Shown one piece after another: positions 1 to 7,411 of a stretch of DNA of 10,682 nt. The notes beneath the pieces were generated by a model. The model was not told where the DNA came from. It was given only the letters and a program-made list of their open reading frames with translations, and made no database searches. Source of the stretch: Dunaliella salina (taxonomy: Eukaryota > Chlorophyta > Chlorophyceae > Chlamydomonadales > Dunaliellaceae); NCBI GenBank assembly GCA_002284615.2, contig MU070309.1, positions 31,739 through 42,420 on the forward strand. The letters run 5' to 3'. The position numbers and the translations under genes are program-made. Position 1 is the stretch's first letter, and every line of letters starts with the position of its first letter.

Positions 1-792
1 TCTATTAAATGCCCACTCTGTGCAAATACGGACAGCATCGTTCTGCTTAGGTGTACCAACCCAACAATGAGTGGGATGCACACCAACAGACACCATGCGG
101 CCCTTAGTCTCTGTGTATAAGCCCTGAGTAAAGGCCGGTATGACTCATCCCTCATTAGCATGGATGGCTGCAATCATGACAGACTTCTGGATCAAGGCAT
201 ACAAATCCCTGAAAACACCTCTCGAGCTATTCCAGATTGGGTTTTCACAAATGACATTGCCTCACCTGCTCGGCACCAAAGCCGCCCTGATGCTCTTTTA
301 GTTCGCCCCATCCCAGGCAGACAAGCCCACCTTGATCCTACCAAGATCCCCCCAAATGATAGAGATATTCACCTTGTCGAACTTAAATTCTGCCCTGACA
401 CAATTCCCTTCATCACTTTAGAACGTGCACAGACTCAACATTCCCACACCATAACTAGACTTAAAACATGCAGCTTAAGAAACCCAAACAGGAACAACAA
501 AGTGACTTTGCATACCATCTTAATTGGTGTGGATGGCACTATTTACAATGAGCTAACAATTTCACCTCTCATAAATCTGGGTCTAATCAAACATAAAGCC
601 AAATCACTAGCATCCAAGCTCAAAGACCATGCCATCCAAAGATTATCCACCATCATTAACACTAGACATGCACTTTGCTTTCAGAGGGCATCTGGGAGGG
701 GGTTTGCTGGGCGCGCGGCGGCGGCTGAGGATGGAAGAAGGAGAGTCCGAGCGCTCAGGGGCATGGCTAGCAATCCTCCGGATCCCCATTAG
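1..792 (+). pseudogene. LINE copy A: C-terminal zinc finger and PD/ExK endonuclease-like domain (broken)
   Basis: This is the 3' coding end of a non-LTR retrotransposon; its 5' part lies outside the window. Frame 1 opens at base 1 with C-P-L-C (10-21) and a last Cys at 52-54. The His expected between them is missing because six bases are absent relative to copy B. A TAA at 118-120 replaces the Glu codon (GAA) of copy B, and the frame is then open to TAA at 790-792. The nuclease-like core shows R-P-D (283-291) and later E-L-K (379-387), a PD...E-x-K arrangement as in restriction-like endonucleases of R2-type LINEs, which nick the target DNA. The end, SNPPDPH, is shared with copies C and D. The segment before it is unusually GC-rich. 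Family assignment rests on motif pattern and comparison with the other copies here; the endonuclease role is inferred. Confidence 0.8.
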
Positions 793-934
793 TTCTGTCT
801 CTTGCTCTCTCCTAGGCTAGTTTTGTCTAGTTTAGGTGGAGGGCCTCCTGGTGAGGCCTCTAACTTTTGTTAGGGGTTCTTTCCTTAATGCACGCGGCCT
901 TTGGCTTGCATAGACTTTTCTTTTCTTTTCTTTA
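793..934 (+). mobile_element. 3' UTR and TTTTC tail of LINE copy A
   Basis: This non-coding stretch follows the stop codon of copy A and ends in three TTTTC units (916-930) plus TTTA, the equivalent of a LINE 3' tail. It contains two potential RNA hairpins: GGCCTC/GAGGCC with a five-base loop (842-858), and CCTCTAAC/GTTAGGGG with a TTTT loop (857-876, one T-G wobble). The two share bases, so they would be alternatives. The sequence differs from the 3' UTR shared by copies C, D, G and the 6459-6611 insert, so A, and probably B, belong to a separate subfamily. No poly(A) is present. Confidence 0.65.
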
Positions 935-939
935 CCACC

Positions 940-1548
940 AACTACCATTGCAAATACAAAATCTCGCAACCCAACCTCTCAACTTGTAAACAAAGAGATC
1001 AGCAAATCCTTCTGGGGAAAATCGAGGACAACCCTTAGCAGCAAATAAATATAATGATGAGGTATCGTACGGATATACTGTACAATCAGAGTCATGTTTT
1101 CAAATTTAACTCTTCCAGTAATGGAAGATGCCCACTATGTGATGATATGGACCACATTGGCCACATACTCCTCAGGTGTACAAACTCAACAATAAGCGGG
1201 ATGCACACCAACAGACACCATGCAGCCCTAAGTCTTTGTGTAGAAGCCCACAGTAAAGGCTGGTATGGCTCGTCCCTTATTGGTATGGATGGCTGCAGTA
1301 ACAACAGACGCCTGGATCAAGGCATGCAAGTCCCTGAAAACATATCAAGAGCTACTCCAGACTGGGTTTTCCCTAATCGTACCGGCTCCCCTGCCCAGCA
1401 CCAAACCTGCCCTGATGCTATCTTTGTGCGCCCTTTCCAGGCAGACACACTCACCTCAATCCTTACAAGATCCTTCCTCAAGAAAGGGACATACATCTTG
1501 TTGAACTAAAATTCTGTCCCGACGCAAACCCCTTCATCACTCTAGACG
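940..1548 (+). pseudogene. LINE copy B: post-RNase H region, CCHC finger, start of endonuclease domain (broken, truncated at both ends)
   Basis: Homology to copies A and C starts just after the tail of A, around 940. Frame 1 reads KEISKSFW, then a TAG at 1036-1038, then MMRYRTDILYNQ from 1054, equivalent to KYRTGTLFNQ in copy C. The zinc finger is complete: Cys 1129-1131, Cys 1138-1140, His 1162-1164 and Cys 1177-1179, spacing C-x2-C-x7-H-x4-C. A PD pair follows (CPDAIFVRP). One base is missing against copy A around 1433-1438, so the E-L-K motif (HLVELKF) is read in another frame and frame 1 stops at 1507-1509. Similarity to A ends near 1546, where copy C sequence begins. This is the best-preserved finger in the window, but the copy is dead. 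Confidence 0.78.
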
Positions 1549-1549
1549 T

Positions 1550-2680
1550 CTGAACCCACCTGCCGTAAAGCTTAAACACTTCTCCAACCTCCATGATGCT
1601 TTACGGAATAACATGCTCGCAAAACACAGACTTGGAAAGGCCAACACCAACACAGGTTACTACTTTCTCTACCAAAGTTTGCTTCTCCACATCCACAAAA
1701 GTATCAGCAATGCCTTCTGGACCATGTCGACACTCTCTTTCAAAATGAAGCAAAACATTTTTAAATACCGCACAGGTACCCTCTTCAATCAAAAACACGT
1801 GGTGCGCTTCAAAATTTCCACTAGCCCACAATGCGCCCTCTGTGGGGAACTTGACAGTGCCCTTCACATCTTATCAGCTGATGCAGGATGCAGGATGCAA
1901 AAATTCTACCATGTCTGGTATGGTAACTGAGCAACACAATATTGCTAGCAGAATCCTCCTTAAAGTCATCAGCACAGGCCCTCTTGGGGTAGGTATTGCC
2001 TCCATGGACATTGGCAGAGCAGACCGTCTTGCCTTGCAAGACCTACAGATCCCAGAACATGCTACTAATAGGACCCTTCCCAAATATATTTTCCCGCGCC
2101 GCTTAAGCGAAGCTTCCCTGATAAGGATAGGCTCACTTCCAGCCAGCCTGATGCTCTATTAGTTGTTCCTCTGAAAAGGGCGTCTAGGTTGAATCCTCGT
2201 TATGAATTGAGAAGTAGGGGGGGGCGCAGGAGGAACAGGGAGTACTCAACGCCAGCCACAGGCACTCCACCCACACTCAAGGCTCGTGACCCCAGTCAGC
2301 TCCACCCAGATCAGCGGCACATCCACCTTGTAGAAGTCAAATACTGTGAGGACACCTGGCCTTACAGCCAGCTTAAGGCCTCCAAGCAGCAGCACCGCAA
2401 CCTTTGCCGTCATCTTTCTAGAGCTTCAGCTCAAATCAACCTCCATACTATCCTTCTAGGTGTGGGAGGAGTCATCTATGCCCCGCACACATTGGAGCCT
2501 CTTAAGGATCTTGGTCTTGACACTCTCAAGGCCACCAAGCTTGTCCGGAAGCTTCATGCTCATTCTGTCCCGTATGCTTACAAACTTTCCAGCACCAGAC
2601 GTGCTCTTGAGAAAACCTTTTTCAACTCTCAACAAGGTCAGGCACGGGATACTGCTAGTAACCCACCTGATCGCCACTAA
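1550..2680 (+). pseudogene. LINE copy C: post-RNase H region, finger and PD/ExK endonuclease-like domain (two frameshifts)
   Basis: Copy C starts as LNPPAVKLKHFSNL and continues through HRLGKAN and KYRTGTLFNQKHVVRF to the finger C-A-L-C...H (C-x2-C-x7-H). A triple 7-bp repeat (1880-1900) then shifts the frame, which continues as CKNSTMSGMVTEQHN. A second shift lies between about 2090 and 2123. The third frame carries Q-P-D-A-L-L-V (PD 2147-2152), HIHLVEVKYC (E 2333-2335, K 2339-2341), the block NLHTILLGVGGVIY and the ending SNPPDRH, with TAA at 2678-2680. A TTG at 2189 opens a 163-codon frame, but it falls inside the domain and is not a real start. The PD and E-x-K motifs both survive, so this is the most complete nuclease-like domain here, although it is split from its finger. 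Confidence 0.82.
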
Positions 2681-2806
2681 CTTCTTTCTTCCGCTTTCTC
2701 TTGGTGAAGAGGATACAAGGTGCCTTGGCCCTAGATACTCCCTTTTCCTTGATTGATGTGGAGAGTGTTTTCACTGCCTGCGTAGTTTTTCTTTTCTTTT
2801 CTTTCC
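2681..2806 (+). mobile_element. 3' UTR and pyrimidine tail of LINE copy C
   Basis: This follows the stop of copy C and ends in a T/C-rich tail (2786-2807, TTTTC units). The block TTTTCCTTGATTGATGTGG, a short hairpin (2759-2780) and CACTGCCTG recur with substitutions at 6533-6554 (+), 7311-7329 (-) and 10283-10304 (-). That defines a shared 3' UTR subfamily. Confidence 0.75.
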
Positions 2807-2819
2807 CATTTTTGAAGGG

Positions 2820-3350
2820 CAGTATGAATGTGAGTTGGGAGGGCTCGTGAAAAAAGTCTATTATCTCCTCGCTAGGATACTTTCTTAAAAGCATGGATTT
2901 GCGGGAAAGAAGTCCTTGCAGCTCAGTGGCAAAACTGCCCGGAGCAGATGTTATTGTCGCCTGCATGCCAGCAAGTTTGGCCCCATTAAAGAGCCCTGTA
3001 GAGAGTTTGGAAGCGGTTAGGGGATGTCATACCAACACATTTGCCTTGCGAATTGTATATGCAAGCCATGTGTGCCATGTAGATTTCTGGAAGAATGAGG
3101 GGAGACAGGGTAAGAGGGGGAATAGCTGTGGGATCCTGTATGAGATGATGCTGGATGAGGGGATTGCTGATCCGTGTATCTGACAAGGTCAACCTCGTGC
3201 AGCCAATATTTGCATAAGCCTGTGGGTTTTATGTCTGCTTGAGAATAAGTGGGGTTTGTATCAAATGAAATTTTGTTGCGCAATTCTGTGTCCAGTTTCT
3301 GCTGCCATACATTCGTTGCAGTAGTTTTTTCAAATCCCTGTCTTTCAAGA
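2820..3350 (-). pseudogene. Probable N-terminal polyprotein fragment of a LINE-like element (frameshifted)
   Basis: Three minus-strand frames join into one plausible protein. The first (from about 3350 to 3190) includes QADIKPTGLCKYWLHEVD. The second (about 3190-2986) includes LPEIYMAHMACIYNSQGKC and ends RFQTLYRAL. The third (about 2985-2820) includes MQATITSAPGSFATELQGLL and LLRKYPSEEI. The frame changes near 3190 and again near 2985, and a further shift near 2840 gives F-T-S-P-P. Compositional coherence across frames suggests true coding origin. From memory only, similar segments lie upstream of reverse transcriptase in green-algal LINE polyproteins; I cannot confirm this here. The fragment ends where the tail of copy C begins. 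It also lies downstream of the minus-strand RT remnant, which is the wrong order for a single element. The function of the domain is unknown to me. Confidence 0.4.
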
Positions 3351-4806
3351 TTTTAGGAGGTAGATCTGCTGTGGGTATGGAGAGAGATTCGGCTCGCTCT
3401 GTTGTGCATTGAACTTAATCAAACACTCCTGAAATTTAGATCATGCCTCCTGTAAATCCTTTGATTCCCATCTGGGCTTCTAATTGACCCTCCTGAGTTT
3501 TTCCTTAGTCTGCTGTTCTCTTCAACTTTTTTGGGCCTATGAAGGCTTGCGCAGGCAGGACATGGCCATGTGTCAGCTGAATTGCTTGTCTTTTCACATC
3601 TGGACGAAATCCGAATTTCTTCATGCATTTTCAATGATACGTTCGGTGGCACGCAAATATGCATATCAGGAAATGGATCCTCCTAGGTTCCGGTTTCATA
3701 ACTTTGGTAGTAGTTGCATACTTGGCAGCAGGAGCACTCAACATTGGTGTGAGCAGCAGGTGAGACACTTTCAGGCAGAAGGTTGGCTTGTTTGAATAGT
3801 GGCAGGGCCCATTTTTCAATGATCATAGGTGCGTATTGGATGTGACATTGCACTCGGAGGTGGACAGGGGAGCTTGATTGTTTCTTTTTGTTCTCAGCGC
3901 ACACTCTCCAGTCATCTATGTGAGTTAAGTCTAAATCATGATAGAAGATAGAACTGATAGCATGGCTGGCAGTAGTTTCTTTGCAAGTATCCTAGCTGTG
4001 TTTCCCCTAGAGTTCCAGTTGTTCTGGCTTAAGGAAAGCAAGCTTGGACTCCGAGAGTCTCAAAGAGTGGATGGCCGGGGAGATTACCTCTCTGTCTGTG
4101 TGGAGCAGTTGCTGCCTCTTCTTTCTGGGTCTCTCTGTCTGTGTACCAAGGCTAGGGAGTATGAGTTTGTGTCTGAGGGCTGAGACCATCATCTGTCTGA
4201 TGCTGGTGGCTTGTGCTTTGGGAGTTGGACTGTGTAGGCATATGGTGAGCATTGCTCGGACAAGCATTTGGAATTCTATGATTTTGGCTAGCCTGGCTGA
4301 ATTAGAGCATTGAAGATAAGGCACTTTTCATTGAAGAGCGTTCGCATTTGCTGGCAGGCCCTTCTGCAGGTGAATCTTGCATGAAAGCCAGTGTGTCCGG
4401 ACACGTGGTGGATCCGTATGCAGAGTATTGAGGTGCTCGTGTGAGAGTGATGCTGGGTGTATAGAATTGGAGCAAATTCTTTTGCTCAGCGGCTCCTCTA
4501 TGGATTGCACTTCCATGGCATTTGCGACTTGTTGTGTTTCAGGGCAATTTATGGGTGTAAGTTGATTGGCTGTATGTATGAGGCGGCGTCCAGTGTGTTC
4601 ATGGGTGTAGTAAGATGTGGAGCAAGGCTTTGGCAGTGGCACTGCTTGAGTTGGGGGATGAATCTGGGTTGGGGTTCTGCTCGTAGGTTGACCTGGGTGT
4701 GGGAAGGCCGTTCACCAGCCACGAAGGTATTGTTAACAATACCTTGACGTTAAGGCCACTCACATGTGTGTTGTTGTAGTGATGGTAAACTAGAAGGGTG
4801 TTTGCT
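3351..4806. other. Unassigned region, probably decayed mobile-element sequence
   Basis: No convincing gene. Minus-strand open stretches of 73-105 codons (3419-3664, 3683-3904, 4007-4324, 4328-4642) are compositionally protein-like, but I recognise none. The 3683-3904 frame has a small Cys cluster (C-S-C-C-x2-C), and 3419-3664 contains C-P-A-C. Around 4385-4430 the minus strand reads HHVSGHTGF, faintly like the last RNase H motif, without supporting motifs. A perfect 22-bp palindrome sits at 4724-4745. The most likely reading is old element sequence on the minus strand, linked to the remnants on either side. Confidence 0.35.
4724..4745. repeat. Perfect 22-bp palindrome centred on GTTAAC
   Basis: The half-site AAGGTATTGTT is followed immediately by its exact reverse complement, with no spacer. 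The symmetry stops at the next base pair on both sides (G opposite G). It is the longest perfect palindrome I noticed in the window. No function can be assigned. Confidence 0.85.
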
Positions 4807-5905
4807 TCAGTGTTTTTGTAGGCAATGATCTTTCGGATTGAGGAAGTGTTTAATTCTTGATGAGGGCAAGGTCCTATCGACAGGAGCTGCCAGCCTGTTA
4901 TGTGCTATCTTACCTTTGGTGTTGACCGGATTGTTTAGCCTGGAGCTGAGAAACTGAGATGATGTGAGCTTTGCATGAGATGTAAGTTCATGTAGTCCGC
5001 TGATTCCCATATTCAGCAGGGTTTGGAAAATGCAGGTTATGAGAGTACTGTCACGCCAAAAGTGTGCTGCAGACGAGAAACTGCTGCACAGGGCTGTTGG
5101 TCTGTCATGGTCAGGTGTGTGAGGTGTGACCTGTATTTTAGTGGGATTTTTCCAGGGACTCATAAGATACTACAATAGTGCATACACTATTTTGGCTGCA
5201 TCAGTACCTCAGCCTGACAGTAGGGAGGCTGTGTGGAGGTGGTTTGTGCAATGAGAGGATTTCACAAATGTATTCTAGTTCCTCCTTCAGCACACTATTA
5301 CCATTTTTCACAAGACGGAGCTTACTAGAATGGACATGAGCGAGCGCGCATGCTATGGTTGAGCTGACGGTTTATGTGTAAATTTGTTCCTTCTTGGTTG
5401 GTGAGGTAGGTTTGAATAAAGTGTTAAGGTTTTCTATTTGCTTAGAGACAAGGTCGAGGCTAACTCAAGGGTCCTGAAGAGAGGGCACAAGGCCTGGCGT
5501 CTATGGTACTTTAAACAGCTTGAAGTGAGTCCACCTAGTCCAAAATTGTCAGAACCTTTGCGGATCATTGCTGCAGCTGTGCTTTTCCAGAGTTTGTGAT
5601 TGTGTTTGATCATTCTGTCTATCATGGTGTCCAGATAATAATAAGGTCGGTGAAGGTGCAGGGGGTGTTACTGCAAAAGAGTGTGCAAGTCTAGAGATAA
5701 TGGCGGTGCGGACAATGTTTAGAACTTGGCGTGGGGGTGCATAGGATGAGTCAAGACTATTTAGCTCATTTTTTAAATTTCGGGTCATGCGCTGAATCTG
5801 GTGCTTCTAGTTCAAATCTATGGTCATTTAAACTCCGAGATAGGGGAAACATTCATTTGATGGGAGGAACTTGAACACACCCGTTGCATGGACTCAAGAA
5901 ACCCT
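4807..5905 (-). pseudogene. LINE reverse transcriptase 3' portion: YLG motif, thumb and connection (broken)
   Basis: On the minus strand, GVFKFLPSN leads to F-P-Y-L-G-V; the YLG codons are at 5842-5834. This motif closes the palm of LINE reverse transcriptases. A stop follows, then MTIDLN, a TAG where Trp would fit, and KHQIQRMTRNLKNEL. The thumb-like part reads PPRQVLNIVRTAIISRLAHS. A frameshift near 5650 leads to MIDRMIKHNHKLW and DNFGLGGLTSS, the Gly-Leu-Gly pattern common near the end of the thumb. Another open block, KQIENLNTLFKPTSP to VLKEELEYICEIL, ends at a stop at 5203-5201. The last block (5163-4807) contains LLNMGISGLHEL, like the linker before RNase H in many LINEs. The catalytic YxDD segment is absent, so the copy is truncated on that side. 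Confidence 0.65.
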
Positions 5906-5909
5906 TGGA

Positions 5910-6458
5910 ATCCACCCTCAAAAGATCAGGATGGAGTCCCTAAACCTAACCAATCCAGTCCAACCCTCACTCATTTAAGTCCCCTAGTGGAAACCTGGGC
6001 ATGAACTGGTGGTAGTTGTAAAATCTAGAATGGCAAAGACGGAATTGGGGTAGGACTACTTTGCGGTTACTGACAACAAAAGCCTAATTAGAAAACCCCT
6101 TCCCCATACCATTTTGAGCTGAATTGGCAGCACTTGCTGCTGCTATTATCTTTCAAGCTGTCACCCAATGTCATACACTGATTGCCTCTGGTATCCTCAC
6201 CTCTTTCCATCACGAAAAACACCCATCTACTCTGGAAAGCGCAGACAACATGTTCAAGGAGATGACCTCAGAAGGATATCAAATTCATCAGCAACTCCCA
6301 GTCAAATGTTTGTGTGTGAGGAAGACTAAAGCATCGCAAATTAGTTCCATGTCATGGCGAACGCCAACAAAGTGAAATTGCATGCTGGAATTGCCGGTAA
6401 TGGATGAGCAGATGCTATTGCAGAGAATTAAGCAAACCAAGCCAACAGAGTAGCAGAC
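5910..6458 (+). pseudogene. LINE copy E, first part: RNase H domain (catalytic residues lost)
   Basis: Type I RNase H motifs are visible in order on the + strand. The first, normally T-D-G-S, reads T-G-G-S at 6005-6016 and is followed by NGKDGIGVG after a TAG (6026-6028). The second, AELAALAAAI, keeps its Glu (6121-6123); the codon two before it is TGA (6115-6117), probably a decayed CGA Arg. The third, normally T-D-S, reads S-G-I (Gly at 6190-6192). The last, HAGIAGN...AD, lies at 6381-6413 with a TGA between GN and AD and keeps its Asp. Two of the four catalytic acids are therefore Gly, each consistent with an A-to-G change. Frames shift between 6073 and 6115 and again between 6250 and 6375. 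The domain ends in NRVAD exactly at the 153-bp insertion. Confidence 0.75.
6451..6458. repeat. Target-site duplication, left copy (TAGCAGAC)
   Basis: This 8-bp sequence recurs exactly at 6612-6619, directly flanking the 3' UTR-only insert. It encodes V-A-D within the RNase H reading frame of copy E. Confidence 0.8.
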
Positions 6459-6611
6459 TTTTGTTTCTCTCCGTGAAGGGAATACGCAGTGCTTCGGGCA
6501 TTTGGTATCTATCCTCTTTTCCTTATTTGATGTGGGGAGTGTTATCACTGCCTGCATGGCTTTTTTCTTTCCTTCCTTCATTCATTCATTCTTTCTTTCT
6601 TTCTTTCTTTC
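6459..6611 (+). mobile_element. 153-bp insertion: extremely 5'-truncated LINE (3' UTR only)
   Basis: This block aligns with the 3' UTR of copy C from shortly after its stop codon (TTTCTCTCCGTGAAG against TTTCTCTTGGTGAAG) through the TTTTCCTTATTTGATGTGG block and the terminal hairpin to a T/C-rich tail. It has no coding part. It interrupts copy E between NRVAD and TGTPSASPGG and is flanked by the 8-bp duplication TAGCAGAC. Its T/C tail makes the + strand its sense strand. The insertion therefore postdates copy E. Confidence 0.8.
6567..6611 (+). repeat. Microsatellite tail (TTCA)n/(TTCT)n
   Basis: Tetranucleotide TTCC, TTCA and TTCT units form the 3' tail of the 153-bp insert. They probably expanded from the TTTTC-type tails seen on copies A, C and D. 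Confidence 0.85.
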
Positions 6612-6619
6612 TAGCAGAC
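6612..6619. repeat. Target-site duplication, right copy (TAGCAGAC)
   Basis: Exact repeat of 6451-6458 immediately after the tail of the insert. Reading through from this copy keeps V-A-D in frame with the following TGTPSASPGG. Confidence 0.8.
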
Positions 6620-7128
6620 ACTGGTACCCCCAGTGCAAGCCCTGGCGGGCATTTATTTTCAAAACCTTCTTGCTAGCCTGTAAAGAAACCAGGGAGTCTG
6701 CTACAGGCCCACCTGCAACTTCAGCACTCGCCGCCAAAATCATCTGCCCAACCCTCAGAAAGCTCTCAAGTCCACATGCATACTAAGCACAGAGTTGGAT
6801 ATGCTGACTCTAAAATAGGTTACCACCAAGACAGGCAGCTACATGTGGAGAAGGAAATCAGCAATGGCTTTTGGATTATGCCCTGCATCCCCTCATCTAT
6901 GAAGCGCAACATCTTGCATTACCACACAGACACCCTTTGCAGAAATATGCAGACCTTTTGAAGACATCTATAAATGCACTGTGCCCTCTTCCAGCCTGTC
7001 ACTAGTGAGGAAGCACACTGCACACTGAGGCATGGCATGCTATCAGGCTGTCACATTACATCACCTAACATGAAAATAGAACGCCACAATATAGCTGGCA
7101 GGATGATTACAAAAGCACTAAGCAAAAG
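6620..7128 (+). pseudogene. LINE copy E, second part: post-RNase H region and degenerate zinc finger
   Basis: This continues copy E after the insert. Frame 2 runs from TGTPSASPGGHLFS at 6620 with a single TAG at 6674-6676 as far as MHTKHRVGYADSKIGY (6776), which matches KHRLGKAN in copy C. It goes on through KEISNGFW and MKRNILHYHTDTL. Two stops follow (6959-6961 and 6971-6973). The finger is eroded: CALF replaces C-x2-C, with extra residues before GMLSGC. The matching downstream block is NMKIERHNIAGRMITKALSK, almost the same as copy D. Homology on the + strand stops abruptly after ALSK near 7128. The sequence that should come next is found inverted in the following segment. Confidence 0.78.
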
Positions 7129-7216
7129 GTATGGCTTTGTTCGAAGCTTGAGCAAGGATTTGGAGGTTGTGCTGTGCCAGACGATCATTGTTTCCTACGT
7201 CTGTGTGCACCAGACC
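7128..7216 (-). mobile_element. Inverted fragment of copy E
   Basis: The minus strand reads GLVHTDVGNNDRLAQHN, then LQILAQASNKAIP. Copy D has the same block (GLVYTDVRSDFKLAQHN, then ASNKTIP) directly after ALSK. Since copy E breaks off after ALSK, this is the next piece of the same domain turned round. The distal breakpoint, near 7216, is not exactly placed. Confidence 0.65.
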
Positions 7217-7278
7217 CAGAGGTATGATTTCCTGAGAAAAAGAAAGTACAGCAGGTGCAAGGCCTCGCGAGGTCATGC

Positions 7279-7287
7279 AAAATATCA
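7279..7287. repeat. Target-site duplication of copy D, left copy (AAAATATCA)
   Basis: Nine bases at the 3' tail side of minus-strand copy D recur exactly at 8328-8336, at its 5'-truncated end. Confidence 0.7.
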
Positions 7288-7411
7288 TAAGAAAAGAAAA
7301 GAAACTACAGAGGCAGAGTAACTCTCCCTGCATCAACTAAGGAAAAGGAGACACATTGACTCAAAAATTGCCGTGGGTCCCCCCCCACCACAAGGTATGA
7401 GTCAAGACAGG
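7288..7411 (-). mobile_element. 3' UTR and tail of LINE copy D
   Basis: On the minus strand the UTR follows the TAG that ends copy D and runs to a TTTCTTTTCTTTTCTTA tail. It includes the family block TCCTTTTCCTTAGTTGATG and the terminal hairpin (7311-7329). It also contains an 8-bp inverted repeat, TTGACTCA/TGAGTCAA (7356-7363 and 7398-7405), enclosing a run of eight C on the + strand (7379-7386). Confidence 0.75.

Noticed and set aside
2189..2680. A 163-codon frame starting at TTG as an independent gene
   Set aside because: The same frame is open upstream and carries the PD motif; it is the third segment of frameshifted copy C.
4385..4440. RNase H-like motif HHVSGHTGF on the minus strand
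   Set aside because: Only one motif in one frame; the Asp and Glu motifs expected upstream are not visible, and the GN...AD part does not follow.
7225..7250. Splice-acceptor-like pyrimidine tract plus CAG on the minus strand
   Set aside because: It lies in decayed element sequence, and no donor or exon structure is evident.
7263..7272. 10-bp palindrome CCTCGCGAGG
   Set aside because: Too short to be notable without other copies or context.
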